A stretch of DNA of 64,000 nucleotides, from the IMG/VR virus record IMGVR_UViG_3300029319_009305, positions 43,886 through 107,885 of that record; one strand, given 5' to 3'. Positions 7,000-15,399 of this stretch are shown here, in pieces. The first letter of the stretch is position 1; each line of letters starts with the position of its first letter. The stretch comes from a virus. The translations under genes and the position numbers were made by a program. The notes under the pieces were generated by a model. It saw nothing but the letters and a program-made list of their open reading frames with translations, was not told the origin of the DNA and made no database searches.

Positions 7000-7833
7000 T
7001 CAAAGTTTTAATTTTACAAAAGATTTTAGATATTTCAGTCTAGGTCCAAAACTTATATTATTAAAGTCGATTGATGCTTTTGTAATGATACTAATTATCT
7101 CTCCTTTTTCGTTTATTACCGCACTTCCTGAACTGCCAAATGTTGCAGGTATTGTGTAAAAACATTCATATATGTCGCAACCAGAAAATCTACCTTCAAA
7201 ATGATTCCTTACTGACTTAGAATAGTGCCATTCAGGTGAAGAGATTGCATAAACTTTTTCACCGATCAGAGGATTTCTTTTAGCAAACTTAACATTTTTT
7301 GCTTCCCCCGCATGTTCAGAATTAAATGTTATTATACATATGTCATTTTCCATGTCCATGTATATATCTTGAATATCATGTTGATATCCCATAAAAGATG
7401 CAATATTTCTAGTCATAGGTTCATAGTCTAAGTTATGTCTGAATGTTTCTGAGACATTATCTTTATTTAAGTCATGACACCAGTGTCCTGCTGTTAATGC
7501 ATATAGTTTATAGTTTTTCTTATCAACTTTAAAAATGTAACCAGAAGCTGAGGTTAGGGGTGCTATCAAAGTTTCACAGTCCTTGTAGTCTTCTTCTTTC
7601 TGACATATTCTTTCTGTATCATTTGAACCTGCTACAATTCTTGTTAAGTATATAAAATTTTCATTTAAAGCCGGCGTATTACTTGATTGTTTTAGAGTCT
7701 TCTGATAGTTGTTAAATTTTATTTTTTCTTCTAAAATATTTTTATTGTAACTACAGCAACCTAAACTCGTAGTAAAAATTGTAATTAGTGCCGTTAATGC
7801 TATTGTAAAGTATAATAATTTATTTTTATTCAT
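7000..7833 (-). CDS. Exported trypsin-like serine protease
   Basis: 277 residues from ATG 7833, chosen over ATG 7860 because AAGGGGGT precedes it and the upstream ATG overlaps the probable promoter. A hydrophobic signal segment (about 6-24) ends at GCC, which might be lipidated although the lipobox is not canonical. The catalytic triad is visible in order: His in TAGHWC, Asp in MENDICII and Ser in GSSGSAV, the PA-clan (chymotrypsin/V8-like) signature. It would act in the periplasm or outside. The zincin gene follows it on the same strand. A phage use could be processing of surface proteins or of the phage's own envelope proteins. Confidence 0.65.
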   Translation of the reverse strand: MNKNKLLYFTIALTALITIFTTSLGCCSYNKNILEEKIKFNNYQKTLKQSSNTPALNENFIYLTRIVAGSNDTERICQKEEDYKDCETLIAPLTSASGYIFKVDKKNYKLYALTAGHWCHDLNKDNVSETFRHNLDYEPMTRNIASFMGYQHDIQDIYMDMENDICIITFNSEHAGEAKNVKFAKRNPLIGEKVYAISSPEWHYSKSVRNHFEGRFSGCDIYECFYTIPATFGSSGSAVINEKGEIISIITKASIDFNNISFGPRLKYLKSFVKLKL

Positions 7834-7851
7834 GCACACCCCCTTAAAATA

Positions 7852-7880
7852 GATATGCATTAAAAAATATAATTTGTCAA
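7852..7880 (-). promoter_or_regulatory. Possible promoter for the protease pair
   Basis: On the minus strand TTGACA (complement of 7875-7880) is a perfect -35 box; 17 bases on lies a weak -10 CATATC (7857-7852). It sits just before the chosen start of the serine protease. Confidence 0.4.
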
Positions 7881-8085
7881 TGTATTAATTTAAATGTTAC
7901 ATAATCACTCCTGAATTTGAAATAGAATTTGAATATTTAGATATAGTAATAAGATACTAATGAGTCATATTTTTTTTTACAATTTTTGTAAATTATTAGT
8001 GTTTTGTTGAATTATTACTCATATAATATTACTTTATTTAACTTAATAGAATATAGAGTATAATTATAGATATAGAGAGCAACGC
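7881..8085. promoter_or_regulatory. AT-rich divergent control region with -10 box before the PrkA operon
   Basis: About 200 bp of very AT-rich sequence between the divergent protease pair and the DUF444 operon. TATAAT at 8059-8064 lies 22 bases before the ATG at 8086; the matching -35 (TTTAAC-like near 8038) is poor. No gene or hairpin is seen in it. Confidence 0.45.
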
Positions 8086-9255
8086 ATGTCAATATTTAAA
8101 GAACATAAATCTTCAGCTGATAGATCTGCAACTGATAGAAGGAGACATAAAGAAAAAATTGAGAAAGCAATAAAAGAAGGAATTCATGATATCGTAGCAG
8201 AAGAAAGTATAATTGGACAAAACGGTAAAAAAAGAATAAAAATACCAGTTAGGGGAATTAAAGAATACCAATTCATATATGGTAAAAACAATAAAAAAGT
8301 TGGGTCAGCTCAAGGTAAGGACATTTCAAAAGGTCAAAAAATAGGTAAGGGTAAGAAAAAATCTGCTCAAGGACAACCAGACAAACCTGGTAATACGGCT
8401 GGAGAAGAATTTTATGAAGTTGATATAACACTCGATGAATTAGCAAAGTATTTATTTGATGATTTGAATTTACCTGAGTTAGAAAAGAAATCATTTCCCA
8501 ACATATTTTCTGAAACTGTTAAGCGGAAAGGTTATAGAAAGGAAGGAATTAGACCTAGACTTTCAAAAAAAGAAACTTTAAAGAGAAAGATTAGAAGAAA
8601 AAAAGCTGCAATATTAAACGGTACTTATGAAAATGAAAGTGGTGAAAGGTTTCCATTTCACAAAGATGATCTCAAGTATAAACACATAGAAGTGACACAG
8701 AAAAATGTTACAAATGCAACCATATTTTTTATAATGGATACATCTGGATCGATGAGTAAAAGTAAAAAATTCAAAGCTAGATCCTTTTTCTTTCTCCTAT
8801 ATCAGTTTATTAGATATCGTTATGATAAGACTGAAATTGTTTTTATATCTCATACAACCGAAGCTAAAGAAACTAATGAAAAAGAATTTTTTGAAAGAGG
8901 GTCTAGTGGTGGAACTTACTTAAGCTCTGGGTTGAGCAAAGCTTTAGAAATTATTGATAAGCGATATCCATCTAATAGTTGGAACATATACGCTTTCCAT
9001 TGTTCAGATGGAGATAATTGGAGTGAAGATAACGACAAGGCAATTAATTTAACAATTAAATTAAGAGACTTAAGTCAATTGTATAGTTATATAGAGATAA
9101 CTGACGGTAGAAAGGGTTCTGCCGGTTGGGGAGAACCAATGTCCTCGATTTATAAGAATTTGCAAAATAAATTTTTTAAGATTGTTGAGATAGACAATAA
9201 AGAAGATATATGGCCACAATTTAGAAAACTTTTCGGGAATTATAAAAATGAGTGA
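8086..9255 (+). CDS. yeaH: DUF444 protein (YeaH/YhbH family), VWA domain
   Basis: 389 residues, the usual length for this family (B. subtilis YhbH is of similar size). An N-terminal basic region precedes a C-terminal von Willebrand factor A domain starting near residue 210 with the metal-ion site MDTSGSM (217-223). In bacteria the gene neighbours the kinase gene prkA/yeaG and often spoVR/ycgB, and all three belong to stress or stationary-phase regulons; the protein's biochemical role is not settled. Here it opens an operon with the same partners, overlapping the SpoVR gene by eight bases. Only a weak Shine-Dalgarno (GAGAG) is seen. A phage-borne copy is unexpected. Confidence 0.85.
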   Translation: MSIFKEHKSSADRSATDRRRHKEKIEKAIKEGIHDIVAEESIIGQNGKKRIKIPVRGIKEYQFIYGKNNKKVGSAQGKDISKGQKIGKGKKKSAQGQPDKPGNTAGEEFYEVDITLDELAKYLFDDLNLPELEKKSFPNIFSETVKRKGYRKEGIRPRLSKKETLKRKIRRKKAAILNGTYENESGERFPFHKDDLKYKHIEVTQKNVTNATIFFIMDTSGSMSKSKKFKARSFFFLLYQFIRYRYDKTEIVFISHTTEAKETNEKEFFERGSSGGTYLSSGLSKALEIIDKRYPSNSWNIYAFHCSDGDNWSEDNDKAINLTIKLRDLSQLYSYIEITDGRKGSAGWGEPMSSIYKNLQNKFFKIVEIDNKEDIWPQFRKLFGNYKNE

Positions 9256-10594
9256 CGACAACTGGAATTTTGACGATTTAAAACGCTGGGATGATATTAT
9301 TTGTCAAAAAGCAGAATCTTTCGGTTTGGACTGGCATCCAATTAATTATGAAATATGTGATTATTTCGAAATGATTGGACACATGTCGTATCACGGCATG
9401 CCTAGCCATTACAATCACTGGAGTTATGGAAAATCTTTTGAAGTTACTCACCAGAGATATAATGCAGGTATGTCAGGTCTACCTTATGAGTTGATAATTA
9501 ATTCTAATCCTTCAATTGCTTATCTTATGAGGGAGAATCCGTTATATTTGCAAATTTTAATAATGGCACATTGTGTAGGACACAGTGACTTTTTTAAAAA
9601 TAATAGAACTTTTCGAAAAACCGGACCTGAAACAATTGTTTCTAAAATGAGAAATGCAAAAAGACGAATATTTGAATATTCAGAAGATCAAATGATAGGA
9701 AAGGACAAAGTTGAGAATTTTTTAGACGCTTTACATTCTGTAAGATTTCAAACAGAAAGATATGAATTACCTAGACTGACACCTAGAGAAAAGCAAAAGA
9801 ATTTCATAGATAAAATAAATAATTCAAAATTGTTAAAAAATGCTGATCCTGACAAAAGAAAAAGATATGAAAGATTGGTGGGGAAAAAATGGTTAATTGG
9901 AAACGATTATGACTTATTAGGATTCTTTTTAGACTATGGTGATTTTGATGACTGGCAGTTAGATTTGATCAATATAGTTAGGGATGAATCACACTATTTT
10001 ATACCTCAAATAAAAACAAAAATACTAAATGAGGGTTGGGCATCATTTTGGCATTATAAGATTTTACATGAATTAGAATTGCCTCAAAAATATCACATAC
10101 CTTTTTTGAAAATGCACAATGCAGTAGTCAGACCTCACATAGGTGGGGTCAATCCTTATCATTTGGGTTTTTATTTGTTTCAAAAGATAGAAAGGGAAAT
10201 GGGATTAGAAGAATGCTTTTTCATTAGAGAAGTTCATGATGATGCATCAGCATTAAGAGCTTACTTAGACGAAGAAGATATGGTAGAGTTAAACTTTTTC
10301 GAGCACCAAAGAGATCAAAAAACAGGAGATACATTTATAACAGAAGTATCAGATAAGGATGGTTGGAAAAAAGTAAAACAAGAATTAATAAGAAATACAG
10401 GAGTAGCTAGTATTCCGCTAATATATGTGTCTGAAGTTAATAAAAAATTAAATTTGTTAGAATTAAAACACGAACACGATGGAAGAGACTTAGAGCTAAA
10501 CTATGCTGAGGAAGTCGTTAAAAACATTAAACATATATGGGACGGTGAAGTAAAACTATTTACTGTAATTGAAGAAGAAATATGGGAAATTTAA
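9248..10594 (+). CDS. spoVR: SpoVR/YcgB family protein
   Basis: 448 residues. Hallmarks of the family are visible: WHPINYEICDY near the N-terminus, HMSYHGMPSHYNHWSYGKSF around 50-70, an ENP...LIMAHCVGHSDFF stretch and the later NEGWASFWHYKIL segment. SpoVR was named for spore cortex formation in Bacillus, but in Gram-negative bacteria YcgB belongs to the stationary-phase response and usually travels with PrkA and DUF444. It starts inside the end of the DUF444 gene and ends 12 bp before prkA, so the three are one translation-coupled unit. Confidence 0.85.
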   Translation: MSDDNWNFDDLKRWDDIICQKAESFGLDWHPINYEICDYFEMIGHMSYHGMPSHYNHWSYGKSFEVTHQRYNAGMSGLPYELIINSNPSIAYLMRENPLYLQILIMAHCVGHSDFFKNNRTFRKTGPETIVSKMRNAKRRIFEYSEDQMIGKDKVENFLDALHSVRFQTERYELPRLTPREKQKNFIDKINNSKLLKNADPDKRKRYERLVGKKWLIGNDYDLLGFFLDYGDFDDWQLDLINIVRDESHYFIPQIKTKILNEGWASFWHYKILHELELPQKYHIPFLKMHNAVVRPHIGGVNPYHLGFYLFQKIEREMGLEECFFIREVHDDASALRAYLDEEDMVELNFFEHQRDQKTGDTFITEVSDKDGWKKVKQELIRNTGVASIPLIYVSEVNKKLNLLELKHEHDGRDLELNYAEEVVKNIKHIWDGEVKLFTVIEEEIWEI

Positions 10595-10606
10595 AAGGGA
10601 GAACCA

Positions 10607-12541
10607 ATGTCACAAAAAAAATTCCTTGAACTTATATCAAAACAAAGACGTAAGAACAAAAAAGAAAAATTCAAAGGTACGTTTCTTGAATACTTAGAGG
10701 TTGTACAAGATAAACCAACAACAATAAAATTGGCTCATAAGCGATTGTATGATGTAATCAATAATCAAGGTATGAAAACAGTAGATGTTGGTGACGAAGA
10801 TTATAGGCCATATTTTAACGGTGAAAAACTTAGAAAATTTCAATATTTTGAAAAAGAATTTTTTGGGATGGAAACTGTTATTCATAAATTAATGCAGTAT
10901 TTAAAATCAGCTGCTTTAAAAGGTGAGGAAAGTAGACAAGTTTTACTTTTAATGGGCCCAGTAGGCGCAGGTAAGTCTGCACTTATAGAACATGTTAAGC
11001 AGTCATTAGAAATGACTGATCGAATCTATCATTTAGATGGGTGTCCCATAAGAGAAGAACCTCTTCATTTAATACCTAGAAGTTTAAGACCTCAATTTGA
11101 AGAAATGCTAGGTATACACATTGAGGGAGATTTATGTCCTGTTTGCAGGCATAGACTCATGGAAGAGTTTAATGGAGAATATGAAAACTTTCCTGTTACA
11201 CAAAGCAGCTTTTCTCAAAGGGGAAGAAGAGGAATTGCTGTTGTTCCTCCCATGGACGCTAATTCTCAAGATGTTTCTGTTTTAATTGGTACAGAGGATA
11301 TATCTAAGCTTGATCTGTATCCAGAAGATGATCCAAGAGTTTTATCTTTAAATGGTGCTTTTAATGTAGGAAATAGAGGGATTGTAGAATTTGTAGAAGT
11401 TTTTAAGAATGAAATTGAATTTCTTCACACAATGTTAACAGCTACCCAGGAAAAGCGTGTACCTTCACCTGGAAAAAATGATATGCTTTATTTTGACGGT
11501 GTGTTGTTAACACACTGTAACGAATCAGAATGGAACAGATTCAAGGGTGAGCATACAAATGAGGCAATTTTAGATAGGGTTTTGAAAATTAACGTGCCGT
11601 ATGTTTTAGAGTTAGATCAGGAAATGAAAATTTATGAAAAAATGATTAATAGGTCAGACTTTAAATCAGCACATATCGCACCACATACTTTGAAAATTGC
11701 TTCAATGTTTTCTGTTATGAGTAGGTTTATTCCATCCTCAAAATGTGATTTATTGACAAAGATGAAAATCTACAATGGCGAATCAATAATTGAAAAAGGT
11801 AGGGTTAAAAAAATAGATATTAAAGATTTAAGAGCTGAAGCGCGTAACGAGGGAATGGAAGGCATATCCACAAGATTTATTACAAAATCTCTGGATAGGG
11901 CTTTAAGCGATTCAGATAAGAATATGATTACACCAATTAATGCTATCGATAGTTTAGTTAAGCAAGTAAAAGAACAAATAATCGATGACGATGCAAGAGA
12001 ACGCTACTTAGAAATCTTGCAAGATATAATTCGTGAAGAATATTTAAGAATTCTTGAAACAGAAATTGCAAAAGCTTTCATAGCAGCTTACGAGGAACAA
12101 GCACAGAGTTTATTTGATTCATACTTAGACAATGCTGAATGTTATACTACTAGAACAAAAGTTAAGGATAGAATTACAAGAGAAGAAAGAGAACCTGATG
12201 AAAAATTTATGAAGTCAATTGAAGAGATGATTGGTGTTGTAGGTTCTGCTAGGGATGGATTTAGAAACGATGTAACAGCTTATATGTTTGCAAAAATGAG
12301 AAAAGGGGAAAAGGTTGATTATTCAAGCTACGGACCGCTTAAAGAAGCAATCGAGCAATTTTTAATTACATCAGTTAAAGACATATCTAGAATTGTTACG
12401 AAGTCAAAAAGTAGAGATGACAAACAAAAAAGAAAGTATTCGAATATGATTAATACGCTTGTCGAAGATTATGGTTATACACCTGATAGTGCTGAGGAAA
12501 TATTGACTTACGCAGCTAATAATCTTTGGAGAGACAGTTAG
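10607..12541 (+). CDS. prkA: PrkA/YeaG serine protein kinase-like AAA+ protein
   Basis: 644 residues, close to the 630-645 of bacterial PrkA. The AAA+ core has Walker A GPVGAGKS at 117-124 and a CPVC pair (177-180) as in PrkA. The following segments (FSQRGRRGIAVVPP; FVEVFKNEIEFLHTMLTATQE; AILDRVLKINVPY) match the conserved PrkA core, and a C-terminal kinase-like domain follows. Bacterial members are reported as Ser/Thr kinases or AAA+ proteases/unfoldases of the starvation response. GGGAG lies before the ATG. All main motifs appear intact, so activity is plausible. Confidence 0.88.
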   Translation: MSQKKFLELISKQRRKNKKEKFKGTFLEYLEVVQDKPTTIKLAHKRLYDVINNQGMKTVDVGDEDYRPYFNGEKLRKFQYFEKEFFGMETVIHKLMQYLKSAALKGEESRQVLLLMGPVGAGKSALIEHVKQSLEMTDRIYHLDGCPIREEPLHLIPRSLRPQFEEMLGIHIEGDLCPVCRHRLMEEFNGEYENFPVTQSSFSQRGRRGIAVVPPMDANSQDVSVLIGTEDISKLDLYPEDDPRVLSLNGAFNVGNRGIVEFVEVFKNEIEFLHTMLTATQEKRVPSPGKNDMLYFDGVLLTHCNESEWNRFKGEHTNEAILDRVLKINVPYVLELDQEMKIYEKMINRSDFKSAHIAPHTLKIASMFSVMSRFIPSSKCDLLTKMKIYNGESIIEKGRVKKIDIKDLRAEARNEGMEGISTRFITKSLDRALSDSDKNMITPINAIDSLVKQVKEQIIDDDARERYLEILQDIIREEYLRILETEIAKAFIAAYEEQAQSLFDSYLDNAECYTTRTKVKDRITREEREPDEKFMKSIEEMIGVVGSARDGFRNDVTAYMFAKMRKGEKVDYSSYGPLKEAIEQFLITSVKDISRIVTKSKSRDDKQKRKYSNMINTLVEDYGYTPDSAEEILTYAANNLWRDS

Positions 12542-12546
12542 GAAGA

Positions 12547-13839
12547 ATGAAAAATTTTGTTAACATTGTTGATGAAAAAAATTTAAGAATAAAAACTTTT
12601 TCCTCGTTGTCACACTTTAGAAATAAAATAAAAGATAACGATATCATATACACAAATAATTTTAAGACTAAAAAAAATTATCTTAATTTTATTAATCAAT
12701 ATTTTGGAAACTACTTTGATACAACTGTAAAACATTTAATTGTTGGAGAATTATGGTTGATTGAAAGTTTTGCGCCAGGTTTAGGTGATGTGTTTCTTGA
12801 TTATTTGACAGAATATTTTGAAAAACATTCTGATCATGATGCTAAAAAAAGTGAATTAGTTTTAAAAGATTTTTTAAATGAAAAGTTGTCTAATTTTAGT
12901 AGTAAAGTCTATAGACTTAACAAGAAAGACTTGAACGATTATGTGAGTTATATATCAAGTAGTACTATTAAAGACATAGCAAAAACAGTCATACAGAAGT
13001 CAGAAGTTAATGATTCTATTATTGTTGAAGATTCTTTTAGAAGTTATTCGACTGTTAAAAAAACTAATGAACTGTTTTTTAAATTAGAATTTGATAGTGA
13101 ATTTATTTTATCCAACACTTGGAATGCTGAAGATTATCGATATATTATTATCGATGGGTTTATTGACAGCGTAGGTGAAATTCATCATTTACTACAAAAA
13201 GCATCAGAGGATAAAGAACCTTACGTTATTTTTTGCAAAGGTATGAGAGAGGAAGTTAAACATACAATACTCTACAATTTAAAAAGAAACACAATAAATG
13301 TAATGCCTATTTGTTTGAAAACAAATGAAGAAAATGTTAATGCATTAAACGATATAGCATCTTGTCACGATGGTAAGATAATAAGTGCTTTACACGGCGA
13401 TACAATATCTTCTGCTGTAAAAAGAGAATTGATGGTAGGTAGGAAAATTTCTGTAAAAAAGACAGGATTTACGATTCATTGCATGAATGAAAAAACAAAA
13501 AATATTCAAATTGGATTTTTGAAGATGAAATTAAAAAACCTGACAGAGAAAGATCCAAATTATTCCTTTATTCAGAAAAGAATAAAAAATTTAAATTCAA
13601 AAAAAATTATGATCTCTTTGGCTAAAAATATTAGCAAGAATGAAAAAATTGAGTTGGACGGATTTTTAAAGTTTGTGATGAATGCAAAATCAGGAACAGT
13701 TAAAATGTTAAACAAAAATAAATCTGGCACAAAAAGAGGGATTTACAGTATTCGTGAGTTGAATATACTCTTTACGAAGCTAGAAGCAGTTATTAGAACG
13801 ATTGATAGCTTAGGATGCATAGTATATCAGGAGAGATGA
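12547..13839 (+). CDS. Divergent GroEL-like (Cpn60) protein without visible ATP site
   Basis: 430 residues (GroEL is about 548). ATG 12547 comes directly after the prkA stop; a TTG 21 bases upstream is possible. Residues about 125-165 read like the GroEL intermediate domain (YISSSTIKDIAKTVIQKS, then SIIVEDS, compare GTISAN...GVITVEDG). Residues about 190-275 match the apical domain (YIIIDGFIDSVGEIHHLLQK; PYVIFCKGMREEVKHTILYN; the following LNDIASCHDGKIIS corresponds to QDIATLTGGTVIS). The return strand (GRKISVKKTGFTIH) and a coiled pair of helices ending before KKIMISLAK also align. The N-terminal equatorial motif GDGTTT is not seen, nor the GGG near the C-terminus. Likely a degenerate or specialised chaperonin; the assignment is by eye. 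Confidence 0.6.
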   Translation: MKNFVNIVDEKNLRIKTFSSLSHFRNKIKDNDIIYTNNFKTKKNYLNFINQYFGNYFDTTVKHLIVGELWLIESFAPGLGDVFLDYLTEYFEKHSDHDAKKSELVLKDFLNEKLSNFSSKVYRLNKKDLNDYVSYISSSTIKDIAKTVIQKSEVNDSIIVEDSFRSYSTVKKTNELFFKLEFDSEFILSNTWNAEDYRYIIIDGFIDSVGEIHHLLQKASEDKEPYVIFCKGMREEVKHTILYNLKRNTINVMPICLKTNEENVNALNDIASCHDGKIISALHGDTISSAVKRELMVGRKISVKKTGFTIHCMNEKTKNIQIGFLKMKLKNLTEKDPNYSFIQKRIKNLNSKKIMISLAKNISKNEKIELDGFLKFVMNAKSGTVKMLNKNKSGTKRGIYSIRELNILFTKLEAVIRTIDSLGCIVYQER

Positions 13840-13841
13840 TT

Positions 13842-14063
13842 ATGGCAACGAAAAAAAATTTAGAGAGTAAAGTAACAACATCTGTAAAAGATTTGGTGGA
13901 TTTTATTAAAATGCAGGCTAAAAATAACATTGTTGAGCAAACAAGGGACTTAGGTGTAGAAAAAAACGATTTGCAAAAAATATGCCGAATTGTTGATATG
14001 AGCATAACAGCATCTTTTTTGCAAGGTATTGATAATGTTGTAAAACAAGTTACAAAAGACTGA
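13842..14063 (+). CDS. Small helical protein, unknown function
   Basis: 73 residues from ATG 13842, with CAGGAG upstream at a good distance. It begins MATKKNLESKV and is predicted all-helical. No family recognised. The start is two bases after the GroEL-like gene, and the stop overlaps the next ATG, so it belongs to the same operon. Confidence 0.5.
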   Translation: MATKKNLESKVTTSVKDLVDFIKMQAKNNIVEQTRDLGVEKNDLQKICRIVDMSITASFLQGIDNVVKQVTKD

Positions 14064-14557
14064 TGAACCGTGAAAATTGGGATAAAATTGGAATAAAGCA
14101 TTTGATAGAGTGTCATTGTACTTTAAAAATATACAAAGGTAGCGAAAATCATTTGTATCATAAATTCCCAGTTTATTCAAAATTTGACAATCAAACAAAT
14201 AAACTGATTGAAAAAATAGTCCCATGTAATAATTGTCAAACTTTACACAAAGTTTATGATGTTTGTAAATCCGATATTGTTAAAAGTGGAAAGGATGAAA
14301 ATAAGGCAGCAGTAAGCATTGAAGATATCTCTTTACAACTCCCCTATAAGATAAATAATGTTCTAGTAAAATATCAAAGTGATATATCTACTTGGGAACA
14401 AGTCTTAGATATTGTTGAGTGTGAGGCTTGGTCTTACAAAGTTGTCTTATCTCGAGAGTTAATAGAAGGTAAATACCACGTCAAAACTTTAGAAATATTA
14501 AGTGAAGATAAGATAAAAATAGAATCAAAAATAATTGAAGATGAAATAAAATTTTAG
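14063..14557 (+). CDS. Unknown protein with Cys pairs (possible zinc ribbon)
   Basis: 164 residues; ATG overlaps the preceding stop codon. An N-terminal ECHC pair and a PCNNC pair about 37 residues later could bind one zinc. Between them is HKFPVYSKFD, and the second half is a mixed alpha/beta region (STWEQVLDIVECEAW). Similar short proteins with CHC...CxxC occur in marine T4-like phages in my recollection, without a function. Part of the PrkA operon. Confidence 0.5.
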   Translation: MNRENWDKIGIKHLIECHCTLKIYKGSENHLYHKFPVYSKFDNQTNKLIEKIVPCNNCQTLHKVYDVCKSDIVKSGKDENKAAVSIEDISLQLPYKINNVLVKYQSDISTWEQVLDIVECEAWSYKVVLSRELIEGKYHVKTLEILSEDKIKIESKIIEDEIKF

Positions 14558-14567
14558 GAGGAGCGTA

Positions 14568-14849
14568 ATGCCAGAAAAAATTGGAGAAACAGAAGCTGAA
14601 TTAGAAGCATCACAATTAGTAGAGTGCAGACAAATAGTTAGAAACGTAATTAATTTTGGTGTCACAGAAAAACAAAAAATTCATTTAATTTATCTTCTAT
14701 CCTTAGAATTAGAATCTAGAGATGCAATGAATATTATTGTAGATTCTGTTAAAAAAATAAAAAATCTTGACGAAGATATTAAATTTAGTTTAACACAGCA
14801 AGAAAATGATTATAATAATAATCAAAAGCCAAAGCTTTTGGAAATATAA
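14568..14849 (+). CDS. Small helical protein, unknown function
   Basis: 93 residues after a strong AGGAGGAG. Rich in Glu, Ile, Lys and Leu, predicted helical throughout, with a charged Asn-rich tail. No family recognised. It sits between the Cys-pair protein and the Hc1-like gene in the same operon. Confidence 0.5.
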   Translation: MPEKIGETEAELEASQLVECRQIVRNVINFGVTEKQKIHLIYLLSLELESRDAMNIIVDSVKKIKNLDEDIKFSLTQQENDYNNNQKPKLLEI

Positions 14850-14870
14850 AAATAACTTAATGGAGGAAGC

Positions 14871-15068
14871 ATGTCCAGTCGACAAACAGATTTATTAACA
14901 AAATGGGAAGAACTTAAAGTTCTAATTGAGTCTCTTGAACAAGATATTCATAAAAACGTTAGCGGTAATAAGTCAGCAGGTGTTAGAGCTAGAAAAGGTC
15001 TTAGACTAGTGAAGACAAACGCCAGTGAAATTGTTAAAGTTTCGCTAGCTGCAGACAAAGAAAGCTAA
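14871..15068 (+). CDS. Histone H1-like (Hc1-type) small DNA-binding protein
   Basis: 65 residues, GGAGG upstream. The core (WEELKVLIESLEQDIHK, then GNKSAGVRARKGLRLVKTNA) has the pattern of the N-terminal domain of Hc1-like histones known from Chlamydia and Bacteroidetes: ExLxxLIxxLExD, then GNKxAGxRxRKxLxxLK. The Lys/Ala-rich tail of chlamydial Hc1 is missing, as in the short bacterial versions. Probable role is DNA binding or nucleoid compaction, of host or phage DNA. It is the last gene of the PrkA operon. Confidence 0.6.
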   Translation: MSSRQTDLLTKWEELKVLIESLEQDIHKNVSGNKSAGVRARKGLRLVKTNASEIVKVSLAADKES

Positions 15069-15089
15069 AAAATTATTTTTATTTATTTT

Positions 15090-15323
15090 TTAAGAGAGTA
15101 CATTTTGTACTCTTTTTTTTATCTTTTTTATGATGTTCTTTTCTATTTGACAAACTCTCATTCGTGTTATGCTGTATAACTCCCCTATGTCTTGTAAAGT
15201 TTTAGGTCCATTATTAGCACAATTAATAACACAATTTTGATTATCTTTAATTTTTAACCAATATCTGCATGATTTTTTGTTACATAATTTATCATTATTG
15301 GCATAGTATTCGTAGCACTTCAT
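15090..15323 (-). CDS. Stand-alone sigma-70 region-4 protein with N-terminal Cys cluster
   Basis: 77 residues from ATG 15323, preceded by GGAG; an ATG 18 bases upstream lacks such a site. The C-terminal half (GPKTLQDIGELYSITRMRVC, then QIEKNIIKKIKK) is the helix-turn-helix of sigma-70 region 4.2, which reads the -35 box (compare LEEIGxxxxVTRERVRQIExxALxKL). The N-terminal half has Cys at 3, 14, 19, 30 and 34, possibly a metal site. There is no region 2, so it cannot act alone as a sigma factor; it could pair with the gp55-like factor at 47846 or redirect host RNA polymerase. Divergent from PIN-PhoH. Confidence 0.65.
   Translation of the reverse strand: MKCYEYYANNDKLCNKKSCRYWLKIKDNQNCVINCANNGPKTLQDIGELYSITRMRVCQIEKNIIKKIKKRVQNVLS
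15095..15120. terminator. Intrinsic terminator
   Basis: Stem AGAGTACA (15095-15102), short T loop, TGTACTCT (15106-15113), followed by seven more T. It ends the PrkA operon. The same hairpin falls in the last codons of the opposing minus-strand gene. Confidence 0.8.
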
Positions 15324-15399
15324 AATTATTAACGTCTCCATTTCAACTAATTAATGTTTATTATAACGAGACAATCTAAAATTAACAATTGGAGTTAAA

